Assembly: GCA_942493315.1 (NCBI GenBank)
Contig: OW818690.1
Span: 3,286,001 to 3,350,000 of the forward strand
DNA length: 64,000 nt
DNA from: UBA5429 sp942493315
GTDB lineage: Bacteria > Bacteroidota > Bacteroidia > Bacteroidales > WCHB1-69
Direction of reading: 5' to 3'
Shown here: positions 8,899 to 17,694 of the stretch, piece after piece
How the letters are laid out: each line of letters starts with the position of its first letter
Numbering within the stretch: the stretch's first letter is position 1
Position numbers and translations under genes: made by a program
Notes under the pieces: model-generated
What the model saw: only the letters and a program-made list of their open reading frames with translations
The model's database searches: none
Told to the model about the DNA's origin: nothing

Positions 8899-10536
8899 AT
8901 GCTAAATAGAAAATATCTGTTCATTGGATTTATACTTTTGGAATCATTTTTTCAATTACTCAATGCCCAAACCTATCAAGTGGGGAGTCTGATCACCAAC
9001 CCCGATGGGAGTCAAGGGGTTGTGTTTTTTGTAAATCCCGATGGAACAGGTGGTTGGATGGTGGCATTAAACGATTTTCCTACTAATAGTTTTTGGAGTA
9101 CAGACTTAACCGATATATCAACTTTAGCTAATATTAATATCACCATTTATCCAGGTTCTCATGCTCAATATTATGCAGCATTATACGATACAGCTGGATA
9201 TTCTAATACCCAAAAAATTAGAATTTTTCAGAATAATAATACCAATACTGCTGCAGGAAGAGTTGATTTTACTAATGGTTGGTATTTACCTGCTATGGGA
9301 CAACTTTTCGAACTATACGGAGCACAACCTATAATTAATGCTACAATTATCGCTTCAGGTGGCACCATTCTATCCTCTTCATCATATCATCCGTATTGGA
9401 GTAGCACGGAATATGATGACACTAGATCTTGGTATTTATACTCCGATTTAGGATTTTCAAATTTTAATTATAAAAATTCAACTTATAGTGTTCGAGCGGT
9501 ACGAAGCTTCTCCAATCAAACCATTGTGTATGATACCACTTTGACTTACTTATGGAATACAGGATCTACTCAACCAGATATTACCAAATCTCCAACCACC
9601 ACTACCACATACACCGTTACAGTAACCTCTGGAAGTGGTTGTACCAATAGTGCAACACAAACTATTTTTGTAAATTCTGCTATGACTCAAACCATCTACG
9701 ATACAGTTTGCGTGGGTTATCCTTACCATGAGAATGGTTTTAATATTTCAGCTTCAGCAATAACTACACCCGGAATCTACTATTTTACAGATACTCTAAC
9801 CACCCAGTATGGATGTGATAGTATTATATTTTTAATTTTAAACATTTTTGGAACACCAAATATTACCATTTTAGCTACTCCTGATGTGATTTGTAGCGGA
9901 GATACAACCCACTTAGTAGCCATCGATACCGGAACGACATCGACTACAATATATTATCCACCTGTAGTTGCCATTGGAGATATTTTATGTACGGACAGCA
10001 CGATTGTAAAGCCCTCTGATTGGCCTGTTCCAGGAAAAACAGCTAAAGGTGTGGTTTTTTATGTTGACACTTCAGGAATACATGGATGGGCAGTGCATTT
10101 GAATGACCAAAGTACAGGCATTCAATGGTCAACTTTAGAAATTGATATACCAACTTTGCCAAACTATACAGGTCAACAAAATGCAGAGATGGATTTGAAT
10201 GGGTACAGCAACACTCAAATTATAAGAGCAGCCGGTAATGCAAGTATCTATCCGGCTGCATGGACAATGGACTTTGCTGACGGCTGGTATTTGCCTTCAG
10301 TAGGTCAACTACGTATGTTGCACGGCGTGATTCGTTGGATTAACTCCACCTTACAGATTGTGAATGGTACGCAATTTCCAACCCATTTAAACAATAGCAA
10401 TGAAACTTATTGGAGTTATTGGAGCAGCAATGAGTATTCTTCTTACATAGCATGGCCACTGAACGGCTTTGGCGTTTTCGGATTCAACTCCGGTAAGAAC
10501 CAATTTCATAGAGTTCGAGCTGTTCGAGCTTTTTAG
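8899..10536 (+). CDS. Exported protein with two DUF1566 domains, DGR-target-like tail
   Basis: This 545-residue paralogue of the gene at 6687 shares nearly the same signal peptide and N-terminal DUF1566 module (about 25-205, ending SVRAVRSF). It keeps the PKD/Ig-like linker and only one C...GCDS repeat, where its neighbour has three. The C-terminal DUF1566 module (about 350-545) ends RVRAVRAF, the classic end of Bacteroidota DGR target proteins. The residues between YWSSNEY and RVRAVRAF differ at most positions from the two paralogues. There is no T9SS tail. Its 5' leader duplicates that of the preceding gene. Role inferred: exported binding protein of the same family. Confidence 0.8.
   Translation: MLNRKYLFIGFILLESFFQLLNAQTYQVGSLITNPDGSQGVVFFVNPDGTGGWMVALNDFPTNSFWSTDLTDISTLANINITIYPGSHAQYYAALYDTAGYSNTQKIRIFQNNNTNTAAGRVDFTNGWYLPAMGQLFELYGAQPIINATIIASGGTILSSSSYHPYWSSTEYDDTRSWYLYSDLGFSNFNYKNSTYSVRAVRSFSNQTIVYDTTLTYLWNTGSTQPDITKSPTTTTTYTVTVTSGSGCTNSATQTIFVNSAMTQTIYDTVCVGYPYHENGFNISASAITTPGIYYFTDTLTTQYGCDSIIFLILNIFGTPNITILATPDVICSGDTTHLVAIDTGTTSTTIYYPPVVAIGDILCTDSTIVKPSDWPVPGKTAKGVVFYVDTSGIHGWAVHLNDQSTGIQWSTLEIDIPTLPNYTGQQNAEMDLNGYSNTQIIRAAGNASIYPAAWTMDFADGWYLPSVGQLRMLHGVIRWINSTLQIVNGTQFPTHLNNSNETYWSYWSSNEYSSYIAWPLNGFGVFGFNSGKNQFHRVRAVRAF
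10390..10536 (+). other. Candidate DGR variable region, copy 3
   Basis: This is the variable tail between the conserved THLNN segment and the stop. The invariant RVRAVRAF end is encoded by a repeated GTTCGAGCT motif of relatively high GC, which could serve as the mutagenic-homing initiation site. Many variable codons (AGC, TAC, AAC, GGC, TTC, TCC, CAT) are adenine-substitution derivatives of AAC or AAT. Confidence 0.5.
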
Positions 10537-10553
10537 TTAACTATTCAACAATT

Positions 10554-10568
10554 ACCAGTGAATCTGGT
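10554..10568 (+). other. Hairpin 3' of variable-region copy 3
   Basis: ACCAG (10554-10558) and CTGGT (10564-10568) form a perfect 5-bp stem with a 5-nt loop, 17 bp after the stop. Against the ACCGG/CCGGT stem of copy 2, the fourth pair has changed from G-C to A-T, a compensatory change. Confidence 0.6.
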
Positions 10569-10592
10569 CAAATTATTTATAATATGGCAATA

Positions 10593-10600
10593 TATATTTG
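10593..10600 (+). promoter_or_regulatory. Candidate promoter (-7 box TATATTTG)
   Basis: TATATTTG fits TAnnTTTG and lies about 160 bp upstream of the giant adhesin gene. No clear -33 element is evident, so this is only a candidate. Confidence 0.4.
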
Positions 10601-10761
10601 AATTTCCAACTATGCAAAGATTCACACTCATTTATGAAAATTTTCAAAAACTAATCAAATAAAATCAAGGATTGGAAAAAAGCAATTGGAAGGTGTAAAG
10701 TCTATAAATAAATCCAAAACAACAAATCAAAAATAATGAATTCAACAAAAAATAGAAGTTT

Positions 10762-13700
10762 ATGCGAATTTTAAAATATTTGTTTTTTGGATTTGCTTTG
10801 TACGGATTATTTTATCAATCCCTCACAGCCCAAACCTATCAGGTTGGAAATCTGATCACCAACTCTGATGGTAGTCAAGGAATTGTGTTTTTTCTAAATC
10901 CCGATAGGAGTGGTGGATGGATGGTGGCTTTGACAGATGTTTCTTCTGGTTGTGCTTGGGGAACAGCTAACGATATATTGACTTTAACTAATATTGATAT
11001 CACTACATTTCCCGGAAATTATAGTCCCTATTATGCTGCTTTATATGATACATCTGGGTATTCCAATACACAAAAAATCAGAATATTTCAAAATAATAAT
11101 ACAACTTTTGCAGCAGGTAAAGTTGATTTTGACAACGGTTGGTATTTACCCTCTATGGGGCAACTTTCCATACTTTACGGAGCAAAACCGTTTATCAATA
11201 ACGCTTTAATCGCTAACGGCGGAACAATTCTATCCTCCTCAACTTGTTATTGGAGCAGCTCCGAATATAATGCCACCCATTCATGGTCATTAAATTCAGA
11301 TTATGGATTTCCAAATCATGATTATACAAAAATTTCAACAAATAATAAAGTTCGGGCAGTTCGAAGTTTCTCCAACCAAACGATTCAAAATGATACCACT
11401 TTGACCTACTTATGGAGTACCGGTTCTACTCAAGCAGATATTACCCAATCTCCAACCACAACTACCACATACACCGTTACAGTAACCTCTGGAAGTGGTT
11501 GTACCAATAGTGTAAGTCAAACCATTTTTGTAAATTCTACTATGACTCAAACCATTTACGATACAGTTTGCGTGGGTTATCCTTACCAGGAGAATGGTTT
11601 TATAATTCCTGCTTCTGCACTAAATACTTCCGGAATTTCTGATTTAAGAGATACCCTCGCATCCCAGTATGGGTGCGATAGTATAGTAACCCTACTATTG
11701 CAAGTCCACCCCAACACTAACTCCACAATCACCCAAACGGTGAATGAGAACCAACTACCGATCACTTTCAATGGAGAAACCTTTAACGGAGAAGTTGTTA
11801 ACTATGTCATAACTATCAACAATACCATCGGTTGTGACAGTGTTATCACCTTCACTTTACATGTCAACTGGAATACTAATAATCATATTTTTGACACCAT
11901 TTGTCAAAACAGTTTACCTTTTGTTTGGAACGGAGTAACATTCAACACTGCAGGAACACAGTCCGCAACGCTCACCTCTTACAGCGGCGCGGATAGTGTG
12001 GTGACCATGACTTTGGTTATCCACCCCAACACTAACTCCACAATTACCCAAACGGTGAATGAGAACCAACTACCGATCACTTTCAACGGCGAAACCTTTA
12101 CCGGCGAAGTTACTAACCATCTGATAACAATCAACAATACCAACGGTTGTGACAGTGTGATAACCTTCACGTTGCATGTGAACTGGAACACTAATAATCA
12201 TATTTTTGACACCATTTGTCAAAATAGTTTACCTTTTGTTTGGAACGGAGTAACATTCAACACTGCAGGAACACAGTCCGCAACGCTCACTTCCTACACC
12301 GGAGCAGATAGTGTGGTGACCATGACTTTAATCGTCCTCCCCAACACTGCCTCCACCATCACCCAAACGGTCAACGAAAACCAACTACCGATCATCTTCA
12401 ATGGACTAACCATTACCGGAGAAGTGATCAATTATGTAATAACGATCAACAATACCAACGGTTGTGACAGTGTGATCACTTACACGTTGCATATCAATTG
12501 GAACACGAGCAATCATCTTTTTGACACGATTTGTCAAAACAGCTTACCTTTTGTTTGGAACGGAGTAACATTCAACACTGCAGGAACACAGTCTGCAACG
12601 CTCACCTCTTACAGCGGAGCGGATAGTGTGGTGACCATGACTTTGGTTGTCCACCCCAATACCACTTCCATCATCACCCAAACGGTCAACGAAAACCAAC
12701 TACCGATCATCTTCAATGGACTAACCATTACCGGAGAAGTGATCAATTATGTAATAACGATCAACAATACCAACGGTTGTGACAGTGTGATCACTTACAC
12801 GTTGCATGTCAATTGGAACACGAGCAATCATCTTTTTGACACGATTTGTCAAAACAGCTTACCTTTTGTTTGGAACGGATTAACGTTCAACACAGCCGGG
12901 ACACAGTCTACAACACTCACTTCCTACAGCGGCGCAGATAGTGTGGTGACCATGACTTTAGTTGTCCACCCCAACACCACTTCCACGATCACCCAAACGG
13001 TGAATGAGAACCAATTGCCGATCACTTTCAATGGCCAAACTTTCAATGGAGAAGTTACTAACCATCTGATAACAATCAACAATGCCAACAGTTGCGACAG
13101 TGTGATTCATTATACCTTGCATGTCAACTGGAATACTAATAATCATATTTTTGACACGATTTGTCAAAACAGTTTACCATATCTCTGGAACGGAGTAACG
13201 TTCAACACAGCCGGGACACAGTCCGCAACGATTACTTCATACAACGGTGCAGATAGTGTGGTGATCATGACTTTGGTTGTCCACTCCAACACCACCTCCA
13301 CAATCACCCAAACGGTGAATGAGAACCAACTGCCAATCACTTTCAATGGCGAAACCTTTACCGGAGAAGTGATTAACTATGTCATAACAATCAACAATGC
13401 CAACGGTTGCGACAGTGTGATAACCTTCACGCTGAATGTGAACTGGAACACAGCCAATCATATTTTTGACACGATTTGTCAGAACAGTTTACCTTTTGTT
13501 TGGAACGGCATCACTTTCAACACCGCAGGAATACAGTCTACAACGCTCACTTCCTACAGCGGCGCGGATAGTGTGGTGACCATGACTTTGGTTATCCACC
13601 CCAACACCAGCTCTACCGTCACCCAAACGGTCAATGAAAACCAATTGCCTATCACTTTCAATGGAGAAACCTTTAATGGAGAAGTTGTTAACCATCTGAT

Positions 13701-16700
13701 AACGATCAACAATGCCATCGGTTGTGACAGTGTGATCACTTACTCGTTATATGTCAACTGGAATACTAATAATCATATTTTTGACACCATTTGTCAAAAT
13801 AGTTTACCTTTTGTTTGGAACGGAGTAACATTCAACACTGTAGGAACACAGTCAGCAACACTCACTTCTTACAGCGGCGCGGATAGTGTGGTGACCATGA
13901 CTTTGGTTATCCACCCCAACACCAGCTCTACCGTCACCCAAACCGTGAACGAGAACCAACTGCCGATCACTTTCAATGGAGAAACCTTTACCGGAGAAGT
14001 TGTTAACCATCTGATAACCATCAACAATACTAACGGTTGTGACAGTGTGATAACCTTCACGTTATATGTCAACTGGAACACAGCCAATCATATTTTTGAC
14101 ACGATTTGTCAGAACAGTTTGCCTTTTGTTTGGAACGGAATAACGTTCAACACCGCAGGGACACAGTCCGCAACACTCACCTCCTACAGCGGCGCGGATA
14201 GTGTGGTGACCATGACTTTGGTTATCCACCCCAACACCAGCTCTACCGTCACCCAAACCGTGAACGAGAACCAATTACCTATCACTTTCAATGGAGAAAC
14301 CTTTACCGGAGAAGTGATTAACTATGTCATAACAATCAACAATACCAACGGTTGTGACAGTGTGATCACTTACTCGTTATATGTCAACTGGAACACTAAT
14401 AATCATATTTTTGACACCATTTGTCAGAACAGTTTACCTTTTGTTTGGAACGGCATCACTTTCAACACTGCAGGAACACAGTCCACAACGCTCACTTCCT
14501 ACAGCGGCGCGGATAGTGTGGTGATCATGACTTTGGTTGTCCACTCCAACACCAGCTCCACAATTACCCAAACGGTCAATGAAAACCAATTACCTATCAC
14601 TTTCAACGGCGAAACCTTTAACGGAGAAGTTATTAACTATGTCATAACAATCAACAATACAAACAGTTGTGACAGTGTGATAACCTTCACGCTGCATGTG
14701 AACTGGAACACTAATAATCATATTTTTGACACCATTTGTCAAAATAGTTTACCTTTTGTTTGGAACGGAGTAACATTCAACACTGCAGGAGCACAGTCCG
14801 CAACGCTCACTTCTTACAGCGGCGCAGATAGTGTGGTGATCATGACTTTGGTTGTCCACCCCAACACCTCCTCTACCATCACCCAAACAGTCAACGAGAA
14901 CCAATTACCTATCACTTTCAATGGAGAAACCTTTACCGGAGAAGTTATTAACTATGTCATAACAATCAACAATACAAACGGTTGTGACAGTGTGATAACC
15001 TTCACGCTGCATGTGAACTGGAATACTAATAATCATATTTTTGACACGATTTGTCAAAACAGTTTACCTTTTGTTTGGAACGGAGTAACATTCAACACTG
15101 CAGGAACACAGTCCGCAACGCTCACCTCTTACAGCGGCGCGGATAGTGTGGTGACCATGACTTTGGTTATCCACCCCAACACTAACTCCACAATCACCCA
15201 AACCGTGAACGAGAACCAATTGCCAATCACTTTCAACGGAGAAACCTTTACCGGAGAAGTTGTTAACCATCTGATAACCATCAACAATACTAACGGTTGT
15301 GACAGTGTGATAACCTTCACGTTATATGTCAACTGGAACACTTACTCAACTATTGATACTACAGTTTGTAATTATAACCTTCCGATATTATGGAGAGGGC
15401 ACACATTTACACAGGAAAGTGTCGTTTTTGATACTACTTTGAATGTGAACAATACTCAACATTTTACCGCCTATTTTTTAGATATCGATACATTAACTAA
15501 CATTCAATTTAGCGGCTTTACCAATCCGGTTTGTCCTACAGTTGTAAGTCAACAAATCATAGCTAACATTACAACCGGAACTTCCCCATATACTTATTAT
15601 TGGAGCGGTGATTCCATTATCAGTTCTTCACAAAATCAAGTGCTGGTTAAAATTGCACCAAGTAGTTGTGGCACTGTCCGAAAGATCTATTTGGAAGTTC
15701 AGGATCAAATCGGTTGTTCTGTATTAGATAGCGTTGATATTCTAATTAGTACAAATCAAGCACCATCTCTTTCATCTTCCATTCCTGCATTGAATAGTAG
15801 TGTCACTAATTGTCAATTTTCTGTTCCCAGTTTGGATTCCATTGTCAGAAGTCATTTGATTGATAATTGTTATCCAAGTGATAGCTTAATCATAACTCAA
15901 AATCTTATTGCTGGGACAGTCATTTCAACCACTACCAATGTTAATGTAACGATCACAAATCCTTGTGGCAATAGCATGCAAACAACGGTATCCGTTATTT
16001 TACCTACGGCTTTATCTGTTTCAATAAGCAATATTACACATGTTTCTTGTTTTGGACAAAACACCGGAGGAGCTACGGCAGTGCCTTCGGGTGGAACTCC
16101 TAATTATTCGTATAGTTGGAGTACTCAATCAACACCTTCCACGATTATTTCAACTACAAATGCCATCTCCAATGTAGCAGCCGGAAACTATCGAGTTACT
16201 GTTACCGATCATTCAGGTTGTACAGCTACTTCCAATGTTACCATTCTAAATCAATCAACAGCAATGTCCCCGGGAGATATTGCTGCTAATCAGTCCGTTT
16301 GTATTGGAAATACTCCTGCACCGTTCACTGGCACGTCGGCAGCCGGAGGAATTAACAGTTCTTATCAATGGCAAAATTCCTTAGATAATAGCATTTTCTC
16401 AGCGGCAAGTGGTATTAATAATACTCAAAATTACGCTCCTTCAACACTCACTCAAAATGCCTATTTTAGAAGAGCATGGATAAGTGTAGCTTGTGGTACG
16501 GTTTACAGTGATACCGTTTTAATCACCATTTTGCCTGTTTATAGAGATACGATACAAGGGGAGGTTTGTCATGGAGCTCAATATCAATCTCAAGGGTTTA
16601 ATTTACCATCAGATTCCACTCAAATGATTGGAGAACATTATTTTACAAACCATCTTAGTTCTTTCCAAAATTGTGATAGTATCGTGGTTTTACAGTTGAT

Positions 16701-17373
16701 GATCACTTCATCCCAGACTACAAATATTATTGACACAATTTGTCAGGGAAATATTTACGAAAAAAACGGATTTTATATCACACCTCCAGTGACAGACATA
16801 GTACAAGTTATTGAACAGGAGATCACCTTGAATGATATGTCAGGATGTGATAGCGTTGTAGCATTATCGTTAACTGTTTTTGATACATCTATGACAATTC
16901 AGCTACTTTCCTACGATTTTTGTGAAACCTACTCAGCAGAGCTATTGGTACAGACTCTATTTGAAAACTTTTTATGGAGTACAGGGGAAACGACACCCTT
17001 AATTATAGTAGATAAACCCGGTAATTATTCTGTAACAACATTCAATAGCTATTGTGAAAAAACGGCCAATTATACTATACAACCTTGTCAATTAGCATTA
17101 TATTTACCAAATTCTTTTACTCCAAATGGAGATGGATTAAATGATTATTTTTCTCTAAACACATTTAATGCAGACCAAATAGTTGAATTTAGTATAGTTA
17201 TCTTTAATCGGTGGGGACAAAAGATTTTTGAGACTTATGACCCTTATTTCAAATGGGATGGAAAGTTTAACAATGAGATGGTTTTAAGAAATGAAACCTA
17301 TACTTATTTGATTAAATGTAGAATTAATGGAAAGGGAGGGCAATTAATCAAAGGAGTCGTTACGATTTTGTAG
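10762..17373 (+). CDS. Giant repeat adhesin with DUF1566 head and T9SS type B (CHU_C) tail
   Basis: The 2203-residue product begins with a signal peptide (cleavage near SLTAQ) and a DUF1566 module (about 25-205) paralogous to its upstream neighbours. A PKD/Ig-like linker follows. About residues 315-1528 are twelve 105-residue repeats, each with two half-domains, encoded by almost identical 315-bp units. After this come Ig/HYR-like segments, a SprB repeat (about 1752-1830: ISNITHVSCFGQNTGGA, with GNYRVTVTD), two further C...CDS modules, and a gliding-motility-associated C-terminal CHU_C domain (about 2112-2203; PNSFTPNGDGLNDYF, FNRWGQ). CHU_C acts as a type B T9SS sorting signal, so this is a cell-surface adhesin, perhaps for adhesion or gliding. 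It is the only member of the cluster with a sorting domain. Antisense reading frames inside the repeats are artefacts. Confidence 0.88.
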   Translation: MRILKYLFFGFALYGLFYQSLTAQTYQVGNLITNSDGSQGIVFFLNPDRSGGWMVALTDVSSGCAWGTANDILTLTNIDITTFPGNYSPYYAALYDTSGYSNTQKIRIFQNNNTTFAAGKVDFDNGWYLPSMGQLSILYGAKPFINNALIANGGTILSSSTCYWSSSEYNATHSWSLNSDYGFPNHDYTKISTNNKVRAVRSFSNQTIQNDTTLTYLWSTGSTQADITQSPTTTTTYTVTVTSGSGCTNSVSQTIFVNSTMTQTIYDTVCVGYPYQENGFIIPASALNTSGISDLRDTLASQYGCDSIVTLLLQVHPNTNSTITQTVNENQLPITFNGETFNGEVVNYVITINNTIGCDSVITFTLHVNWNTNNHIFDTICQNSLPFVWNGVTFNTAGTQSATLTSYSGADSVVTMTLVIHPNTNSTITQTVNENQLPITFNGETFTGEVTNHLITINNTNGCDSVITFTLHVNWNTNNHIFDTICQNSLPFVWNGVTFNTAGTQSATLTSYTGADSVVTMTLIVLPNTASTITQTVNENQLPIIFNGLTITGEVINYVITINNTNGCDSVITYTLHINWNTSNHLFDTICQNSLPFVWNGVTFNTAGTQSATLTSYSGADSVVTMTLVVHPNTTSIITQTVNENQLPIIFNGLTITGEVINYVITINNTNGCDSVITYTLHVNWNTSNHLFDTICQNSLPFVWNGLTFNTAGTQSTTLTSYSGADSVVTMTLVVHPNTTSTITQTVNENQLPITFNGQTFNGEVTNHLITINNANSCDSVIHYTLHVNWNTNNHIFDTICQNSLPYLWNGVTFNTAGTQSATITSYNGADSVVIMTLVVHSNTTSTITQTVNENQLPITFNGETFTGEVINYVITINNANGCDSVITFTLNVNWNTANHIFDTICQNSLPFVWNGITFNTAGIQSTTLTSYSGADSVVTMTLVIHPNTSSTVTQTVNENQLPITFNGETFNGEVVNHLITINNAIGCDSVITYSLYVNWNTNNHIFDTICQNSLPFVWNGVTFNTVGTQSATLTSYSGADSVVTMTLVIHPNTSSTVTQTVNENQLPITFNGETFTGEVVNHLITINNTNGCDSVITFTLYVNWNTANHIFDTICQNSLPFVWNGITFNTAGTQSATLTSYSGADSVVTMTLVIHPNTSSTVTQTVNENQLPITFNGETFTGEVINYVITINNTNGCDSVITYSLYVNWNTNNHIFDTICQNSLPFVWNGITFNTAGTQSTTLTSYSGADSVVIMTLVVHSNTSSTITQTVNENQLPITFNGETFNGEVINYVITINNTNSCDSVITFTLHVNWNTNNHIFDTICQNSLPFVWNGVTFNTAGAQSATLTSYSGADSVVIMTLVVHPNTSSTITQTVNENQLPITFNGETFTGEVINYVITINNTNGCDSVITFTLHVNWNTNNHIFDTICQNSLPFVWNGVTFNTAGTQSATLTSYSGADSVVTMTLVIHPNTNSTITQTVNENQLPITFNGETFTGEVVNHLITINNTNGCDSVITFTLYVNWNTYSTIDTTVCNYNLPILWRGHTFTQESVVFDTTLNVNNTQHFTAYFLDIDTLTNIQFSGFTNPVCPTVVSQQIIANITTGTSPYTYYWSGDSIISSSQNQVLVKIAPSSCGTVRKIYLEVQDQIGCSVLDSVDILISTNQAPSLSSSIPALNSSVTNCQFSVPSLDSIVRSHLIDNCYPSDSLIITQNLIAGTVISTTTNVNVTITNPCGNSMQTTVSVILPTALSVSISNITHVSCFGQNTGGATAVPSGGTPNYSYSWSTQSTPSTIISTTNAISNVAAGNYRVTVTDHSGCTATSNVTILNQSTAMSPGDIAANQSVCIGNTPAPFTGTSAAGGINSSYQWQNSLDNSIFSAASGINNTQNYAPSTLTQNAYFRRAWISVACGTVYSDTVLITILPVYRDTIQGEVCHGAQYQSQGFNLPSDSTQMIGEHYFTNHLSSFQNCDSIVVLQLMITSSQTTNIIDTICQGNIYEKNGFYITPPVTDIVQVIEQEITLNDMSGCDSVVALSLTVFDTSMTIQLLSYDFCETYSAELLVQTLFENFLWSTGETTPLIIVDKPGNYSVTTFNSYCEKTANYTIQPCQLALYLPNSFTPNGDGLNDYFSLNTFNADQIVEFSIVIFNRWGQKIFETYDPYFKWDGKFNNEMVLRNETYTYLIKCRINGKGGQLIKGVVTIL
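11700..15345 (+). repeat. Intragenic tandem array, twelve units of 315 bp
   Basis: The recurring TVNENQLP codons start at 11741, 12056, 12371, 12686, 13001, 13316, 13631, 13946, 14261, 14576, 14891 and 15206, exactly 315 bp (105 codons) apart each time. The last unit is partial. Units 3 and 4 are almost identical over long stretches. The array preserves the reading frame and is a natural substrate for recombination-based length change. Confidence 0.97.
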
Positions 17374-17389
17374 AGAATACTTTAATGTG

Positions 17390-17470
17390 CGAAGGGCTAA
17401 GGGCTAAGGGCTAAGGGCTAAGGGCGAAAGGCGAAGGGTGAAGGGCGAAGGGTGAAGGGCGAAGGGATAA
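17390..17470. repeat. Heptamer simple repeat (GGGCTAA / GGGCGAA / GGGTGAA)
   Basis: A run of 7-bp units follows the adhesin gene: first GGGCTAA copies, then GGGCGAA and GGGTGAA variants. It sits in the 321-bp gap 17374-17694. The rest of that gap holds short ATTCATTATTCA-type repeats, a promoter box and the left border of a cassette-like module. Confidence 0.85.
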
Positions 17471-17562
17471 TATTGCTATTTTGCTTTTGTTCAACAATTT
17501 TCCTGGTTTGCAGACTGCAGACTTTTCCCCAAATTATTCATTATTCACTATTCATTTTTTTA

Positions 17563-17570
17563 TATTTTTG
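17563..17570 (+). promoter_or_regulatory. Candidate promoter (-7 box TATTTTTG)
   Basis: TATTTTTG followed by CAAAC fits the Bacteroidota TAnnTTTG box. It lies 125 bp upstream of the gene at 17695, just outside the left attC-like border at 17678. Confidence 0.5.
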
Positions 17571-17677
17571 CAAACGAAATATAAAAACACTCCAAAACTC
17601 TTCAAAAAGTGCACAATAGAAACTCAATTAGCCAGATTTATACACTTTTTAAGGATTTGAGGAGAATATATAAATGA

Positions 17678-17687
17678 GTTAGCACCA
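17678..17687 (+). other. Left border of integron-cassette-like module
   Basis: GTTAGCACCA at 17678-17687 is the exact reverse complement of TGGTGCTAAC at 18547-18556, beyond the end of the enclosed gene. In integron cassettes the 5' end (TTRRRY side of the core site) is complementary to the R'' box of the cassette's own attC, as seen here. The core deviates from GTTRRRY at one position. Confidence 0.4.
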
Positions 17688-17694
17688 ATTTAAA

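Noticed and set aside
11583..15341. Antisense genes inside the giant adhesin repeats
   Set aside because: They recur once per repeat unit and simply mirror the sense repeat.
6687..17373. DGR reverse transcriptase or template repeat inside the window
   Set aside because: I looked for an RT-like ORF and an AAC-rich copy of the variable region and saw neither; they would have to lie elsewhere.
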